Origin: Lysinibacillus sp.
Lineage (GTDB): Bacteria; Bacillota; Bacilli; Bacillales_A; Planococcaceae
NCBI GenBank assembly: GCA_012735355.1
Contig: JAAYHP010000079.1
Span: forward strand, 1 to 6,490
Reading direction: 5' to 3'
Length of the DNA stretch: 6,490 nucleotides
Part shown: one piece after another, positions 6,022 through 6,490 of the stretch
Layout: each line of letters begins with the position of its first letter
How positions within the stretch are numbered: position 1 is the first letter of the stretch
Program-made: the position numbers and the translations under genes
Notes under the pieces: model-generated
Database searches by the model: none
Told to the model about the DNA's origin: nothing
What the model saw: only the letters and a program-made list of their open reading frames with translations

Positions 6022-6489
6022 TTGAAACATTTTTTTAACGAAAAAGGCGGTATTGTACTAAAAATATCTGTCATTTTTGTCGTTGCCCTATTACTTCTAA
6101 GCGCAATCGCAATCGTATATTTTACTATTAAAGATCAAAACATTGAATTTTCAGAGGAAGTTATAGAAGATGCAACAAAAGTGGCAGAAATGGAGTTAAA
6201 TAAAGCCTTTGCGGTGACGGAAGAGTACTCTTTCGAAGAGCGATTTGAAGCCATTCAATCCATCGGTTATACCGAGCCAGAAGAAGGCCAATATTCCATC
6301 TTTACTTTCGAAAAAATCTATGATGAAGATATTGACTATTACGTCATATTAAAATTAAAACCCCACGAGCAATATAAACATTTAACTAGAATTAACGTAT
6401 CTGTTTTCGATCGAGAAAACAGAGCTCTTATTGTAGAAAAAGAAAATGTATTAACATGGAAAACGGAAGAAACAAATAATAATTCTTAA
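6022..6489 (+). CDS. Hypothetical single-pass membrane protein, divergent from the pilus operon
   Basis: No family is recognised. From TTG 6022 the product has 155 residues: a short N-terminus MKHFFNEKGG, one hydrophobic helix (about 11-34), then a charged, acidic domain of some 120 residues with no cysteines, ending TEETNNNS before TAA. The layout is type II (N-in, domain outside). NEKG just before the hydrophobic helix resembles the junction of minor pilins of the PilX/ComGG kind. However there is no Glu at +5, and Lys14 falls within the helix start, so processing by prepilin peptidase is doubtful. The frame extends upstream to TTG 5980 without a good ribosome site. Its position facing away from the pil operon allows shared regulation or a pilus-accessory role, but nothing in the sequence proves either. 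The stop is one base from the window edge, so downstream partners are unseen. Confidence 0.75.
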   Translation: MKHFFNEKGGIVLKISVIFVVALLLLSAIAIVYFTIKDQNIEFSEEVIEDATKVAEMELNKAFAVTEEYSFEERFEAIQSIGYTEPEEGQYSIFTFEKIYDEDIDYYVILKLKPHEQYKHLTRINVSVFDRENRALIVEKENVLTWKTEETNNNS

Positions 6490-6490
6490 T

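Overview
The window holds the core motor operon of a Gram-positive type IV pilus, most likely from a low-GC member of the Bacillaceae/Planococcaceae. The reasons are strong AAGGAGG-type Shine-Dalgarno sites, TTG starts, moderately AT-rich coding DNA with very AT-rich intergenic DNA, and Firmicute-style proteins such as a VanW/G5 surface protein. The genus cannot be fixed from this window alone.

Most genes lie on the minus strand and read from about 5534 down to 1. The order is: a secreted VanW-like/G5 protein (5534-4176); pilB, the extension ATPase (4160-2493); pilT, the retraction ATPase (2478-1435); pilC, the inner-membrane platform (1438-230); and the first 40 codons of a prepilin (122 to beyond the left edge). 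Gaps are 15, 14 and -4 nt, so the first four genes form one tightly packed unit. A 107-nt gap separates pilC from the prepilin gene. Together these encode an extendable and retractable pilus: PilB polymerises pilin on the PilC platform and PilT depolymerises it. The window contains no prepilin peptidase, PilM/N/O or minor-pilin genes with a canonical signal; these may lie outside.

The pilC-prepilin gap is the most structured non-coding stretch. It has a perfect 9-bp inverted repeat whose 35-nt loop carries a near-perfect Shine-Dalgarno sequence, and a second strong Shine-Dalgarno lies just before the prepilin ATG. The first site opens a reading frame that runs without a stop into the prepilin. 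This looks like a differential-expression or mRNA-stability device for the pilin, or else an alternative long leader.

To the right, an AT-rich region of about 490 bp (5535-6021) separates the operon from a divergent plus-strand gene (6022-6489). That gene encodes a 155-residue single-pass membrane protein with no recognised family. The intergenic region contains a consensus DnaA box, a cluster of TTGTAA/TTACAA half-sites including a near-palindrome, and an imperfect 20-bp direct repeat. No convincing sigma-A promoter or terminator was seen.

No RNA genes, insertion sequences, CRISPR arrays or phage features were found.
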